Positions 1 through 13,700 of a DNA stretch of 64,000 nt are shown one piece after another (the first letter of the stretch is position 1; each line of letters starts with the position of its first letter). The stretch lies in assembly GCA_027886175.1 (NCBI GenBank), contig JAJNNQ010000003.1, positions 5,867,501 to 5,931,500 on the forward strand, written 5' to 3'. This DNA is from Phylloscopus collybita. Taxonomy: Eukaryota > Chordata > Aves > Passeriformes > Phylloscopidae. A model generated the notes under the pieces. It ran no database searches. It was not told where the DNA came from and worked only from the letters and a program-made list of their open reading frames with translations. The translations under genes were made by a program, and so were the position numbers.

Positions 1-3000
1 GGGTGCCTTTTGCCAAAGAAAGAAATCACTGAAAGAAATAATAAAGCAGAAGGGATTGTGTCTGGGGAAGGCTGTACATGGGTGCATGTGTATCCATCTT
101 CTCCAACTCCAGCTCTGGCAGAGAGCACAGAGCAGGAGCTCACTAATCCACTTTTGCATTAAACATAATAGACTCAACATATAAACCACATTTAAACGTT
201 CACTAACTGCCTTCTGCTGCAAATATCTTATAAACAAAAATGCTGGTTTGACTTTCAGAAAATACAGGAAGTGTAGCAGCTCAGTAAATGCTTAAACAAT
301 TCATTCCCAATTCACAAAAGCAATTATAAAAGAGCAGTGACTCCAGATCTTGCAATTAAGTAAATCAGGAGCTGCTCTGTTGGCCGTAGAAAGCACTGCC
401 CGGGACTTCAACACAGATTCAGAAAATAACCACTTAATGTTTTTTTTTTTTTCTATAGGAATAAGATTTGTCTCAATAAAAATGCCATTTTCAACTGAGT
501 AGCTTTAGCTGTTTATTTAAATTATTTAGATGCAATTTAATTACGCCCGTGAAAGGTCAGTTGTCATTGCTGGGACTCGGTTGTTGCCCATCATTTCCAG
601 CAATAGATCTGATCCTGCATTTCACTGCTGACAAAGCCAATGAAACAGCAATCAGGGCTCATAAAGCAGGGATTGATAAAGATGTAAAGTTTGCTGTTAA
701 CAGCACTGTCTGTGAGATGGACTTTTTTCCCAGTTTGTGTTCCTGTGAACACTCACTGTGTCTGAATCACCAGCCTGAGCAGCCTGAAGGAGAAGGCAAA
801 ACCAGGGGGTGCTGAGGACAAGGCACATCTCAGGAGCTTTTTGTGTGGGTTGGCTGTAGCCTGCTCCCAAATATGTGCTGTTTGATGGCTGAGGTGTGTC
901 AGCTACATTTCTGGTGCTCCAAAAGGATCAGTTTTGCACATTCAGAGTCTGTTACACAGCACAAACCAAAGTGTGGTGTGATCAGGAGACTGACTCCAAA
1001 TGCCTGCTCGGGGTCTGAGGTAAAATTACAGCCACCCAAACCCACTTTCCATGTTCTCCTCACACAGGTAGAAAGTCTGCCCTTTTTCTTGAGGCTGTAA
1101 ACTGTCCTTTTTTCAAATATAATTTGTGTCTTTTGGGCAGTGAAATCATTGTAAGCTTTACTTTGGTCATAACTATCAGGAAAGGTGTAGAAAGATTATC
1201 AGAAGTAGATTCTCCTTTCCTAAGGAATATTTGATGTGAAATATTGCCTTAAACTGCAAGTCCTGCTGGTTTAAATAGGCCCAGTATCTCTCTGCTGAAT
1301 CCACTCTTTGTATCTTTTTCCCCCCTAATGTTTATGTTTCTGTACTACTGAGTCTCACATTTCTGTTTCAGCAGATACTTCCCTCTCCCTATATTTTCCT
1401 TATCTCTGCCTTCCATGTGCTTGGTTTTACATTGCATTAAAACAGAGCACTAGCTCATAAGAGAGCTGTGGCTGTATATACATATATACTTAGTGGGTTT
1501 CTTTCCACTTTTTGTGTTTAACTGGTATTTTTCATGTGTTAATTCCCTTTAATTTTTCATTGTTATTACTTTATATTATGCAAGTATCTCACTCTGGATT
1601 CGAGTCTTATTATTAGAGACCCTGCACTGAGGTTCCATCTTCATAACAATTTCTAATTATGTCTCTATTTTTCAGTTGTATCTCCCTTGCACAGTTATGC
1701 TTTTTGTCATTCTCTCTTTACTGCTGTTTTTCGTGTTTTGTTTTTTTTTTTTTTTTTGTTCTGTTTTCCCCTTTTGTGTATTTAATTTGCCTTTTGAAAA
1801 TTTTTTTGACTGTTCTTTCTCGCTATACTGAGTCCTATGGAAAAAACCTGAAAGGAATAATAAACTATTGCTGGCAGAAAAAAAATCACCATGAAAACTG
1901 AACAACATTTCTTTTGTCTTTACATCACATTAAGAGAAAGGATGGACTGGTAGAAAAGCGTTTCATGTTCAAGGGGCTAATTTACAGAAATAAGTCCAAG
2001 TGATGGAAATTTGAATATTTGGAAAATTAGTTGTATAAATGAGAGTATTTTTCAGTACAGATTTAGTTTATAGAGATTGGATAAGGTAGAAAATTGGGGG
2101 AGGGTTAAGGCTGAAAATAATTTGGAGCTTCTACTTTCAGTCTTTCAGACTATGCCTATCTCTCATCTTTAGACACTGAAAACAACAGAGTTCAGAGCTT
2201 GGAGTAATTTGAAATTGGAATGTACAAAGAATTTGGGATATGCAGAAAAGCCTGAAGTTAATGTGCTGTTAAAATATGCAGTTTAGTCTTAAACATGAGT
2301 AATTCTGATTAAATTTTGTAAGGTTCATAAATTTAAGCTGCTTTGTGAGAGCAAGATTTGCAGAAATCTGACCTGGAGTTATTTTTGTAATTGGATACGA
2401 TTTTCAGATTTCACTGGGAGCGTTGTGTTTCTGTTCCACTGGATCAGAATGTGGTTTCTGGGCAGGGTGAGAGGGGCAGCAGCCTTGGCAGTGGGCACCT
2501 GTCCAGAGCCAGAGACACATCCTGATCCCTTAGGCTGGACCTGTTCAAACAAAGAATGTGTTACCTCAGCCACATCATAAATCACAGCTATAAAGAACAT
2601 GGACCCTACCTTTATAGCAGGGTATCAACAGGAGCCTGACTTTGTTGATTTTTTTGACTCTGGGGAGAAAAAAAAACCCAAAACAACAAACCAAGTAGTT
2701 TACACTGCTGTGATTAAAAAAAAAGAAATTAAAAAGTGTTTTTTATTATATATTTATCTGTATTTATATCAGAGTGCAGCAGGGGTTTGAGAAGGGGGCT
2801 TTACCATTGTTAGGGCACTAAGATCAATTAGTGAGCAAGACTCTCTTTTAAGATTAATATAAAAGGTGGGGGGAAAGGAAAGGAACAAATGCTTCAAGGA
2901 GCAAGTAAGAGTATTGCAAAGGCAGAATCCTTTTCAAAAGCAGCTGAATTTAGGTTCAGGAATTTACTATGGCCAGCAGCTGGAGTGGCAATTTCCTCTA

Positions 3001-6000
3001 GCAAGACAGACTGAGGCAGTGGACTGAGCTGTGGGGCACCTGGGGAGCCCTGGTGTGACAGGGAACTTGGCACAACCAAGTCCTTTTGGTCTTGTTAGCC
3101 AGTAACATTCACAGTGCTGAAAAGCTGACAGAAGGAAAAAATTCAAACTGTTTCAACAACTCCTGAAGGGATCTTGTGACTGGTCTGAGACACTTGCAGG
3201 ATCTGGATTGTTGCTGAATAAAGAGGGGGCTGGATTAAGGAAGAAGGAAAATTTCTTAAGTAGGGAGCTGAGATGGGGCAAATGTAGAAGAGAAGTGAGG
3301 CACAAGCTCTGGAGGGAATTGCCATAAAAAGAACATTTGTTTTCTCACACCTTGAGATTGAAGGTGACTGTCTCCTGGTGTCCTGGCCAGCAGGAAAATT
3401 TGTGTTTTGAGGGAACTCAGGTTGCTGGGGTCACTGGTGAGGCTGAGAAGCCAGTCACAGGAGGGCAGAGCAGGCTCCTGATGCCCTTGAACCAGGAGGA
3501 TCTATAAATGTGGCTGGTGAAAGATGCTGAGGTTTATTACCAGTGATGAAGCAAATGTGGTGTAGAGCACCTTCTTATGATAGAGCACCTTGAGTTGCCC
3601 ACTGTGTTGGTAGACAACATATTCTGATGGTATAAAATGTGGGGTGGCAGAAAGATTGGCAAAAGCACCTCGATAGCACCCAGCTCCTGTGCCCTAGAGC
3701 AGATCTGAGTGTGTGTCACTGCTCTGAGCAGGTCACAGAAGCCAGAGGAGGCTTTTTCAGGGAGAACTGCACAGTGGTTTCAATATCCAGCCTCTGGAAA
3801 TGTTATTAACAGATTCATTTTTTGAAAAATGTTGTGTGTCTTGATCATGATTTAATCTTTAGGGGTTGCAATTCGTGAAAAAAGCCATAATTTTTGTCCT
3901 AAATTAACTTTTAATAGAGTAACAAAAGCCCTGAAGGCCAAACCACTTCATCTTTAAAATGTTCACATATTAACATTTTTTCCACATCCATTAAATGAAG
4001 ATGTTGTTCTACTGTGTAAATATCTATATTTATTTTAATAATTTACTGCCTTCATAAATATTCATAAAATTGCTTTCTAGCTGTCATAAAGTTTAGGAAT
4101 GTGGAGGCTTGGATGTTTATGCAGAGGTTATTGGCAGGCCCTTATAGATAAGGGTTTGCTAAATGGAAAATATTAAAGATTCACAGAATAAAGGCAATTT
4201 GCAAAAAGGCTTCAATTTAATAACTGTGTTAATTTTAAATAAGTTTACTTTGGAAAAAGTAATTTCACTTTTCTACAATGTCTACATTGTTTATTTCCTT
4301 CCCTCTGGTACTTTTTATGGCTAGCACATACAATTGTGAAGATGATAGTTTACACTGTAAATCTCCATTTAACGAGGACCCTCCCTTTCCTTCCATCCCT
4401 TCCTCCCTCCCTGGAGATACACAAAGATATGTGTGTCTGTTTATGTACACAGATACAGTGTGTGCATGTAAATGTACAAATAAAAACCATGTTAAAAAAA
4501 AACCCAAACATTTTTAAGGGAACATAAACACTTTATATGCATTTCATTATTTTGGTTGGGTTATTTTTTTTTGTGGCCTTTTTTTGGATGCTAGAATTTT
4601 TTCTAAGGCTCCTAAAGTTTTCATATACACACATTTCCCCATATGAGTGCTATGGGACTTTTAATGATATTATATCCCCTCCTAAAGCCCTTCCCAAAAA
4701 TATAGGCAGTATAAATAAAAATTACAGAAACATGTAAAACTGTACCTGGGGATCTGGATCCGAAGGGATTATCTGGTAATAGCCACTGGAATTGCATCCT
4801 GTTTTTCAGGTTTTCTCTTAGTTTACCATCCTCTTAAAATCTCACCTCAGTTCCCAAAATCCTGAGAGTTTCTCTTGATAGTCCAAACTGAATTCAGGTT
4901 GATTCATTCAAACTGTTGGTGCAGAGTTTCCTAATTAGCCAGTTTATATTTGTACAGGGTATGCTAGTTCTTATTTTGTCCTGAAGGAAGCACTAGTTGC
5001 TTTGTGGTCCTTTTTCCTTAGCCTTTGTCTCCCCTGAATTTATCAGAGAATCTCTCCTTTGAGTCAGTTGCTTTTATTCTTTATCCTTTTCTCTTCCTCC
5101 AAAGACTAGATTAAGTGTACTCATGTTCTTAACCTTCCCCTTCCTCAAACAGCCTCTTTAATCTGTGAGATACCACACAGTCTGAAGAACATTCTCTTTG
5201 CATTTTTCCTCTACCTCCCACGTAAACAAATTCTACCCAGGCCTTTAAAAAAGCCTGCACAGTAGTCTATACCAGAGAGGTGTTTATGTAATTGAGGTTT
5301 CACACTCATCAGTCCTGTGTTTTGAATGATTTCTTTCAGTCACCTGTTTGCCTCTTCCTGATTTTTGATGCATGGAATCATGCATAAGCTGTTTTGCTCT
5401 GCAGTGAATACTGAGAAATTTTATGTTTGTTTCGAAGAAGGACCCATTGGCCTTCCTTCATCAGAAAGTGAGATATTTGAGAGATGGGTAGACACAGTTC
5501 TCAGTTATAGTCCTCCTGCTCTTACTGCTTTCTTGTTCCTTTGGAACAGAATGAACAAACCATAATAGTAAGAGAAGCTGGAGACACCCTGCCTCCATAC
5601 CACAGATCTGATCTGGGTTGGGTGGACTAAGAAATGCACCCCAGCCCACTGAGGAAGTGTACCAGAGTTAAAAAACCAAGTCTCTCTGTGCAGATTTCTC
5701 ACCTAATGATTAATCCTGAAGTCACATTTTAATTCTTTATTGGTAAACTTAGTTTAAAGATAGCTGGGGAAAAAAAAAATTGAACATCCCAATTGCAATG
5801 TTTTCCCCTCAGTGTGAGGTACTGTGGGAAAGAAAATCAAGAAGTTTCACTGACTTGAGAAATCTGTAGTTGATGACTAAAAAAGCAGTCAAATAGAAAG
5901 TCACAAACAGTGTCTTTGTATTTCCTGATTGGAACCAAGTCACACTGAGCTCCTGTTCCTCGAAGGCTGTTAGTATCCAGAATAATTTTTAGCTGAGCAT

Positions 6001-8093
6001 GTCAATTTTCCTCCAACTTCATCCAGCATTTGAAGGATGATGTACTGTGACCTGTGCCACCTAAAAGTGAAACAGTGCCAGTGCAGTTATAAATCCAATC
6101 TGTATCTGTCCACATGAGAATGAAATAGTTGACAAAAATTTGCTCTCTTATCCCCTTAGTCAAGTGCATGGCAGTAAATTAAAGAGGGAATTCTCACTCT
6201 ACTTTTTACAGTATAAATAGGAAAAAGTAATTTGCTCTTGTAGGCAGTAAGAAGAATATAAGGGGTGGGGTAGGAGAAAAGCAATTGATGTCTGGAAGGA
6301 AGCATAATTATAGCACAACTTGTCAATATTCTCAAGTAATTAACATCTTGGTTGCATCAGTAAAAGGACTTCTGGTTATTGCTCATTTCCTTTTTGCTTA
6401 CAAACCCCTGGATTTGATGGCATGGAAGGAGAGATGTGCTATTAGCAGAGTAAACGAGGGGAAATGTGAGTTAATGACCAAACGCAGGTATCGATTATTC
6501 TGCATTTCTGATGCCACACAATTTTCCCTGAATGTTTTGAGAAGGCACTGCTTCTTTGCAGGTTTATTTGTGTTGCCAGCTGTAGTTCCTGTTCTCTCTT
6601 TCTCTTCTGTGTTGATAGAGAGATTTCTGAAGTCCTGCTGGTGAATCAAACACTGAATTCTTCCTGCTTGGACTCAGTGCATAGTCCTGTTCTCTTCAGC
6701 AACCCTAAACACTTCTGTTTCTCTTGGGGAAGTGATTCTAAATATTCATATACTCAATTGGCTGTTTAGTTGCACAGCCCCTGCATGTATTGAATGCATC
6801 CTTTGAAAAATTAGTCCAGCTCCTATAATGGATTGCTCTTTCCTGAGGGGAAAGGCTGACCAGTGTTATAGGAGGTCTTCTCCTTTTAGAGCAGTAAAAT
6901 TGAGTGAGACACTAAGTGGCTTCCATTCAAACGTGGACAATGCCTGACTCATAAAGAATTCATTGTGGGGTCTTCTGAAGCCCTTGTCTGATTTTAGAGG
7001 GGTGAAACTCAAGCATAATTTTCTATTTTATCAAGCCTTTAAAAAGTGAGTAATCAATGCTATCATCCAATTTACTGTGTGAATGCTGTGTCCTGGTAAA
7101 TGGCGCAAAGTCAAGTGAAATGGATTTGCTGTGGGGCAACTGTTCTGAAGCAGAGCTGAGCAAAGATCTCCATTGCCTCAGTTTGTACCCTAAGCCCACA
7201 CATGATCAGCTACTTGTGTGCAGGGCAATGGGAAGCACCACTTTGTCTTTTCTTCAGAAAATCCGAACCTTTTAAATTTGCTCTTCCTGCAGATGCACTG
7301 GTCATACTTCTAGTGATCTTGGCCCTTTTTTTTTTTTTGTTGCTTGTGTAGGGAAGTATTTTTCTCCTACCCAAGCTGTGAATTGAGCTGGTCTTTTGCA
7401 TTAGTTGAGCTTGGATTTCACAAAAGGGCCATTGACAGACAAATTATCTGGGCCTTTTCCCAGCTCATGAGTTTCCAGCACATTTCAACAACAGCTGAGA
7501 AGGGAGGAAAATAAAATGGAAGATCCAGGAGCTTTGAGTGGGGATGAGGGGTGAATATATAAAATCTCACCCTGCCAGAACAGATCTGCCTGACTTTTGG
7601 TTCTTTCAAAGTGTCAGCCACTGGACTGGGTGAGGCAATGCCAGAAATCTTCAGAACTGCCCCCTCCAAGAGCTTTGCAGAGGAGAGGCAGAGACCAGCG
7701 TGGTACATCCTCTTATATTTGATATTTTCTGGAATAGTGATCAGTGGAAAAGGTCATCTTTTTCAGGCAACAGGTGTTATATAAGTACTGCCCTCATTCT
7801 GGAGTGGATTTGACTTGCATGGCATGTTCTATAGTAGCTGCTGGTTTATTATTTTATTAAGAAGAAGTTATGATTCTTCTCTGACATTTTATGCTCTTTT
7901 AAGTATTTACTTCTCATTTCAGAATGCTTCATAATAATCAGTTTATTTACATATCTGTGAACTGAGAAACTGGGTTGAAAGGTATCAAAAGTCACTATTC
8001 TTGAATAAAGTACTATTGTAAAACATGATTTAAGAGATTATAGAAGTAAATAGTTTTATTCCTAGAATGTGTTTTATTTGATAAACCAGGATG

Positions 8094-8834
8094 TCACAGA
8101 TTACTCAGCTGAAGAATGATTTTCATGCTTTGTGGCTCTACAGATACAGAGCCAGATCCAGACCTTGGTTTGATTTTGGCATTGGTTCTGTGTGGCTTTA
8201 GAGACTCAACTGAGAATTGCTTCACAAAATCAGCACTTGTGATTTCTGCATGAAAATCGAATTCTACCTTTTCAAATACACCTAGAATTTGCCACATGAA
8301 CTCACAGAACTCTGAAGAGAAACATGGACTTGCTGGATGCTGAGATCTAAGCTTTTCATTTGCATCCATAGAACCAGGGATTTGTATTTTACATTCTATA
8401 ATAACCAGTTCATGGGAAGTTTTTAGTATTTTCCCAGGGATTTCTTGAATTGCTCCTTTCAGATTGTCTGCAGCTGGATTTTGTGGACCATAGATGGTTA
8501 AAATACATAACTGCATGTCTTCTTCCCTGGGGAGGGAAGAGGTGGCTTTTAGCATTATATTTTTTAATTTTCTCTTTGCCTGCATAGTGCCATGGAACAC
8601 CAAAGTCAAAATTTCACTCTCAGCCATTTGGGCCTCTTGATGCTTGTGCATGAATTCGAAAAGAAAAACACCAAGTCCATCATGACAAATATAATTGGCA
8701 CCCTCTTTGCAAGTACAGCAATAACCACTTGGAATATTTTGTTTCGATTGCCAAAACATTAAACTAACCTTCTGTGCAGAAGGCAATTCTTCCACAGCGA
8801 ACATATTTTCACTTAACAGGAGAAGATTGTGCAT
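8094..8834 (-). CDS. unidentified 246-codon intronic ORF, antisense to NAALADL2
   Basis: This is an uninterrupted reading frame of 246 codons plus stop, the longest in the window by far. I do not recognise the protein. It begins MHNLLLLSENMFAVEELPSA and has a Cys-rich patch (GYCCTCKEGANYICHDGLG) near residues 37..55. A mixed hydrophobic and charged middle includes LTLVFHGTMQAKRKLKN and LVIIECKIQIPG, and the C-terminus is basic and Ser/Gly-rich. No signal peptide, transmembrane helix or repeat is evident. Composition looks like a real protein, not low-complexity translation, and a frame this long is unlikely by chance in AT-rich intron. In the - strand direction, AATAAA-like signals follow the stop within about 50 bases (the + strand reads TTTTATT near 8071 and 8054), but there is no poly(A) tract. 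The in-frame codon three before the ATG region is a stop, and the start is simply the first ATG. It may be a nested gene, a last exon of an antisense gene, or a retrocopy of a spliced gene. Confidence 0.45.
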   Translation of the reverse strand: MHNLLLLSENMFAVEELPSAQKVSLMFWQSKQNIPSGYCCTCKEGANYICHDGLGVFLFEFMHKHQEAQMAESEILTLVFHGTMQAKRKLKNIMLKATSSLPREEDMQLCILTIYGPQNPAADNLKGAIQEIPGKILKTSHELVIIECKIQIPGSMDANEKLRSQHPASPCFSSEFCEFMWQILGVFEKVEFDFHAEITSADFVKQFSVESLKPHRTNAKIKPRSGSGSVSVEPQSMKIILQLSNL

Positions 8835-9002
8835 TTCAATATGAGAACTCAGGCATTTTAATTTCCTCTTAAGGTCTCAGTGAATAATTCACAAACAACA
8901 TGTTCAACAAAGTCAGACTTATGTTGTTTTCTCTTGATCTAGGCCTAACAAAATGGCAGCTTCCTTTTTTTGTTATCCTGCTACATTCTCATGTTTTTAA
9001 GT

Positions 9003-9230
9003 GAGTTTGGTTTTTGTATTTGGCTTCTGGGGTTTTTCTTCGTGCCTTTTTTTTATTATTTTTAGTGTTGAACATATTCTTCTGAGGGCAATTCTCCATG
9101 TTTGGAGTTGTGCTTATGCAAGGTGATTGATTATTTTTTGATGGGGTTTGTTTGTTGTTGTGGGGGGTTTTTTTGTGGGTTTGGGTTTTTTTTTTGGGGG
9201 GGGGGTGTGTTTGTGGTTTTGTTTTTTTTC
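9003..9230 (+). repeat. T/G-rich low-complexity tract
   Basis: The + strand is almost only T and G here: long T runs are separated by GGG to GGGGGG, with a run of ten G at 9196..9205. The hydrophobic 60-codon frame over it (Phe, Gly, Trp, Cys) is an artefact of composition. It has the same texture as the tracts near 34.6 and 60.6 kb. Confidence 0.8.
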
Positions 9231-12200
9231 AAACCATTGATTGGGATTCTTTTTGATATATATAGTCAATCAGGGTTGTTGTAAATAAAAAAGATTCCTA
9301 AACTTTCTTATGGTCATTGGGAAAGAAAAAAAAACAAACCACATGATCACAGTCACTGGGGCCTGAAGGTAAAAAAGCTGGGGGCTGCTTTCTTTAATTG
9401 ACTTAAGATGCTGTATAATAGCTAGTACGATTTTTTTCTTTATCACTTGTACACTTCAGATCTCTCTAAGAATCAGGCTCTTCATCAGGTAAAACACCCT
9501 TAACCAAACAAACCCAAACTCTCACAAAGCTGCCCAGGAAAGCCTTGTAAATGTGAATAATCACAGAATGTGCATGGGCTGAGATCTGTCAGGGCAGCTC
9601 AGCTATGTGTAGATACAGGTAATATTTTAGATGGAGGACAGAGTGTTTGCATTTTGTGGAGGCTGGAGGAGTGCCTGCACTGACAGTGGAACCTGTTATT
9701 TCTGTTTTCCCACTGTCAGTTTTTATGCAGACACAAGAATTCTTAGCACTCAGCCTCAGAGGTGACCTTGAGGTGACCTAGAGAGACCTCCTTTTCAATA
9801 AGACAGAAGCATATATTTCACTTCTGAGTCAATCTTGGTTTTCCCTGGAGTGGGAATTGACTGTATGGCCTCTTATATCAGTATTCAGTTATATGTGATG
9901 GCTTTATGTTATAAAATTCACTGGGGAACTGACCTGACAACTCATTTCAGTCAGGCCTCCACTGTAATCTCAGAGGAAAAATGATAACATTTAATCCACT
10001 TAACCACCTGGGCATGTCCCATTCCTGTTTCTTATATTAGGGAGTATAAGGAAAAAAGGCAAGCCCAAATCTGCCAGTTCAGGCCATTCTTGGATTACAG
10101 GCCAAAGAAATCTTTATGAGACATTAGAAATTAATTAGCCTGAAGCATCTGTGTAGAAATTACTGTCCCTTACCATGGTGAGGTGCTGCAATGTTCCTTA
10201 AAAAGGAGACACAAGGAAGTTATTTGGAATGCATTAGGAGAGCTGGGATCTGGCCTCCTCTTCTTGCCTAAGAACAGTCCCATTCCAAGCAGAATGTTTT
10301 TGGTTGTTTGGTTTTTTTTTCTTGGTTTGAAATACCTGTTAGGAGTCCAGGTATCTTATCTGAACTGTGCTTCACACTTGACATTAATGGGAGCATCTTT
10401 AAAAGATGATGTTTGCTCTACTCAGCAAAGTGGGGTTGGAAGTGTGATACAGCAGGTGATAAAAGAACAGAAATTTTCATTGCAGAGCATTTAATTTAAA
10501 TTTTGTTCCTTTTCAGTGTAATGTTCTTCATCAAAAAACAGCTAATTAGGAAAGGTTGAGATATTGGTATTTAAAAAAATGTATGTGAAACTATCATACA
10601 CAGGAATCTATTCTATTCTAAACACAATAGAATCTGTTTGCAAATGCCTTTTGTTTCCCATATGTGCTTTTTCTGAAAAACTTGAACTCTTTGGAGGTGC
10701 AAAATGAATCTTACAAAAAATGTAATACTTTAATGACTTCGTAATTTAAATGATAATTTACTCATTTGTATTATTTGCGAGTATACCTGACTGGATGAAC
10801 TGGATGTGTGCACTGTACACATTCACTGAAAGTTGCAAGGACAAAATCTGACATTGTCAATCAATGTGCTTTATTTTCTTTGAAGGTGAATTCATTTCAA
10901 GGCATAGAGAAAATTCAGAAAATAAGATTTGCTCTTGACCTGCTAACAGTGCAGAAACGTTCAGTACTTGGTGATAGCAGTGGTAACAGGGGAAGAGTAA
11001 CTTAAATTGCCTATTTCTCCCTTTTTCTGTTCCCTAGCAAACAGAATAAACCCACAAGTATGTTATTTAATTTCAAAAAGACCTTAATATTCCTATACAA
11101 ATTAGCTTGATTGTTAATGCAACAGATCTTTGTTCTCAGTAAAGAAATAAACTTGATGCAGTGATGATTCCAGAAGAATGTAGAAAAACACCTTTTATGC
11201 TAAAGCACATTTAAACTCACTTTATTTAATATAAAAACCATACTTCAATGTGTTGCACAGTACGTTTTACAGAACAATTCCCCTTCAGCAGAAGAAGCCA
11301 TGGGTGGTGTTTGATCAGGTCAAACTCCCCCGTGACAATAAGGTCACGGCCATCACATGGCACCTTCATTGTTGAAATGCTGTCACCATGAACTGTCATG
11401 GTGAAAGTGCACAACACAGCCTCTCACCCAGATTGATCAGCTGCTTGGTCTTCTGTCAAGAAGTTCTTATTGACCAGAAAAACCTCTCCTGCTTTCTTTC
11501 ACTGTGAGAACATCATGTAAGAAATGCTCTCTGTCAGCCTGATATCCTTCCTTGGCACAGCTTGTGCTCAAGGGAAGAGGATGGGTTGCAAAGAAAGTAG
11601 GAAGTAATATTTTTTTTCCCCCTGGTATCCCTTTTCAAGAAATGGCAGTCATAGGTGTCTTGGCTCCCTGAAGTGGAGGATATGTCTGGAGCAATTTAAT
11701 TATAATCATGACTGTTCTGTGAAATGGGGTATTTCAGTTCTGGGTCTGTTTATCTCTGCAATAGCTTTTGGTGATGAGGTCCTCTATGTAGACACTTAAA
11801 CATTTCTTGATATAGAGTTGGGCATTGGAAAGCAGGTATATAAAACTCTGCTAGTGCTTTACCAATTATTATGAGGTGGGGAAAAAAATAAGAAAGATAC
11901 ACAAAATATGCCAGCTTCAGTCTAAATCTGAACAGCCCAGAGTAACTGATGAAATTCTGAAGGAACCACCTGCATGCCAAACATTAATCTTCACCCTTTA
12001 AAGGTATTAGAAAGAGTTTTTTTTTTCTTGGTCTCAAGATTAATAGACAGTGTAATGAGTTCTTAACAAACTGCACTCCTTAAAAACCACCCAAACAAAT
12101 TTTATGTTTTTATTCCTGAATTTAACTAGTCTGTGTCTCATGGTCAAGGTGTGTTACATGATGATTTGTTTAGCTTCTGAAGGTTTTTGTAAATGATAGG

Positions 12201-12840
12201 GAAAAAAGATGTCTTTACTATAATCCTGTTCTTTAATTAAGCTTGAAGAGCAAAAAAACCTCAACCCAACATAAAACAATGCCCCTCCAAAAGAGTGTTT
12301 TCTAGAAAATTTCTGTTATTTTGTTCCAAAACTGATCTTAAGTGGTAAGCCTGGAACTTAACATCAATGACTGTGAGATGAAATTACCATAAATATTTTT
12401 AAGCCTTCAAAGTCTTAAGTTGTTTTCTAATAATCAAAGATGATCATATTGGGAGCAAGGAGTTGATCTGTGTCAGAGGGGGGTTTTACTGTCAGAGCTG
12501 CCTCTTTAACTCAGTATCTTCATGGAATGGCGTGTGAGCAGATCATTCTCAGAAATCTTGTGTGAAAGGACAGTTTAGTAGATGCTGGCAAACACTCAAA
12601 AAGGTAAATTTGATTTTAAAACCCCTGTCATCCTGCTCTAACAGAACTGTGTGGGCCCTTGTTGGAAAGATGAATATTAATTAGTTTCTCTGTTTGTTTA
12701 AATTGTGTCTATTTCTACAATTAGCTATCTCTCTTTACTTTGTCTATTTTAGGATTAATCCTTTAGCATTTGCCATCAAAAAGAATCATAACAATTATGT
12801 GTATATTATTTTTCCACCCCTTGAGAGAATTAGGTTCATA

Positions 12841-13105
12841 CACAGAATCATTTAGGTGGAAAAAGACCTTTAAGATCCTCAAGTTCCCTCAGCCAAACCC
12901 ACCACTAAACCACGTCCCCAAGTGCCACATCTGCACATCTTTTAAATCCCTCCAGGGATGGTGGCTCCACCACTTCTGGGCAGCCTTTTCCAGTGCTTTA
13001 TGACCCTTTTGGTGAAGAATTTTTTTTCCTAATATGTAATTGAAACTTCCCTGATGCAATCTGAGGCATTTTCCTCTCACTTGTTGCTTGAGAGAGGAGA
13101 CCAAG
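12841..13105 (-). mobile_element. CR1 LINE 3'-end fragment, reverse orientation
   Basis: Read on the + strand this begins CACAGAATCATTTAGGTGGA and continues with the CR1 landmarks in reverse order: AAGACCTTTAAGATC, a CCTCCAGGGATGGTGGCTCCACCAC-like block, a CAGCCTTTTCCAGTGC block, then AAGAATTTTTTTTCCTAATATGTAAT. It ends with a TCTCACTTGTTGCTTGAGAG-like block before 13105. This is the familiar avian CR1 3' UTR, 5'-truncated and inserted opposite to NAALADL2. It is diverged by scattered substitutions, so it is not a recent insertion. Confidence 0.85.
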
Positions 13106-13615
13106 AAATAAAGGTCAGAAAGCCTGACTTTGAGTTTCTTACTAATCAAGGTTTATTGACATTGAGGGTGTTTGGTGTAAAGCTGGTGCAGTTAAATCCA
13201 GGCTTAGGTTCAAGGATTTCAGTAACTACCAATTTTCTAAACAGAATGGCTGGAGATGCATTTTCCATTAGTAAGTGAAGCAAAAGTAAGCTTGCCCTGT
13301 AACCTGAACTGTCTTCCTTTTCACCTTTTTAGTTAGAAGCAGTGGTAAGTACAGAATCAGTCACTAAAGAAAAGAAATTAATGGCTGAAAGGAGAAATTT
13401 CTGTTTGTGGGTTGTTTTTTTTTTTTTTCCACTCTGTCTCTTTTGCAAACCTATTGCAAGAAAAAATGCTCATTCTCAACTTGGAAATATTCTCTGATTT
13501 TCTAAAGATTTCTCTCCTTGGCTAAACACCGGGGCCTGTGATTGTCATCTTCATTCTGTATCAAACCATTCATTCATTACATGGTCCTGTAGTGTAACTT
13601 AGTGTTGAGATGGAG

Positions 13616-13700
13616 CTTTTATTTGGGTTTTTAGTTTGGAGGCTTTTGGTTTGGAGTTTGGTTTCTTTTGATTTTCAGTTTTAGTTTTTTTTTTTTTCTT
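13616..13700 (+). repeat. T/G-rich low-complexity tract ending in poly(T)
   Basis: TTTGG and TTTTGG units are repeated irregularly, ending in a run of 13 T at 13685..13697. It is a shorter version of the T/G tracts elsewhere in the window. Confidence 0.65.

Noticed and set aside
6285..6644. 119-codon + strand frame with a hydrophobic C-terminus
   Set aside because: No family resemblance, no splice context fitting NAALADL2, and an overlapping open frame of similar quality on the other strand.
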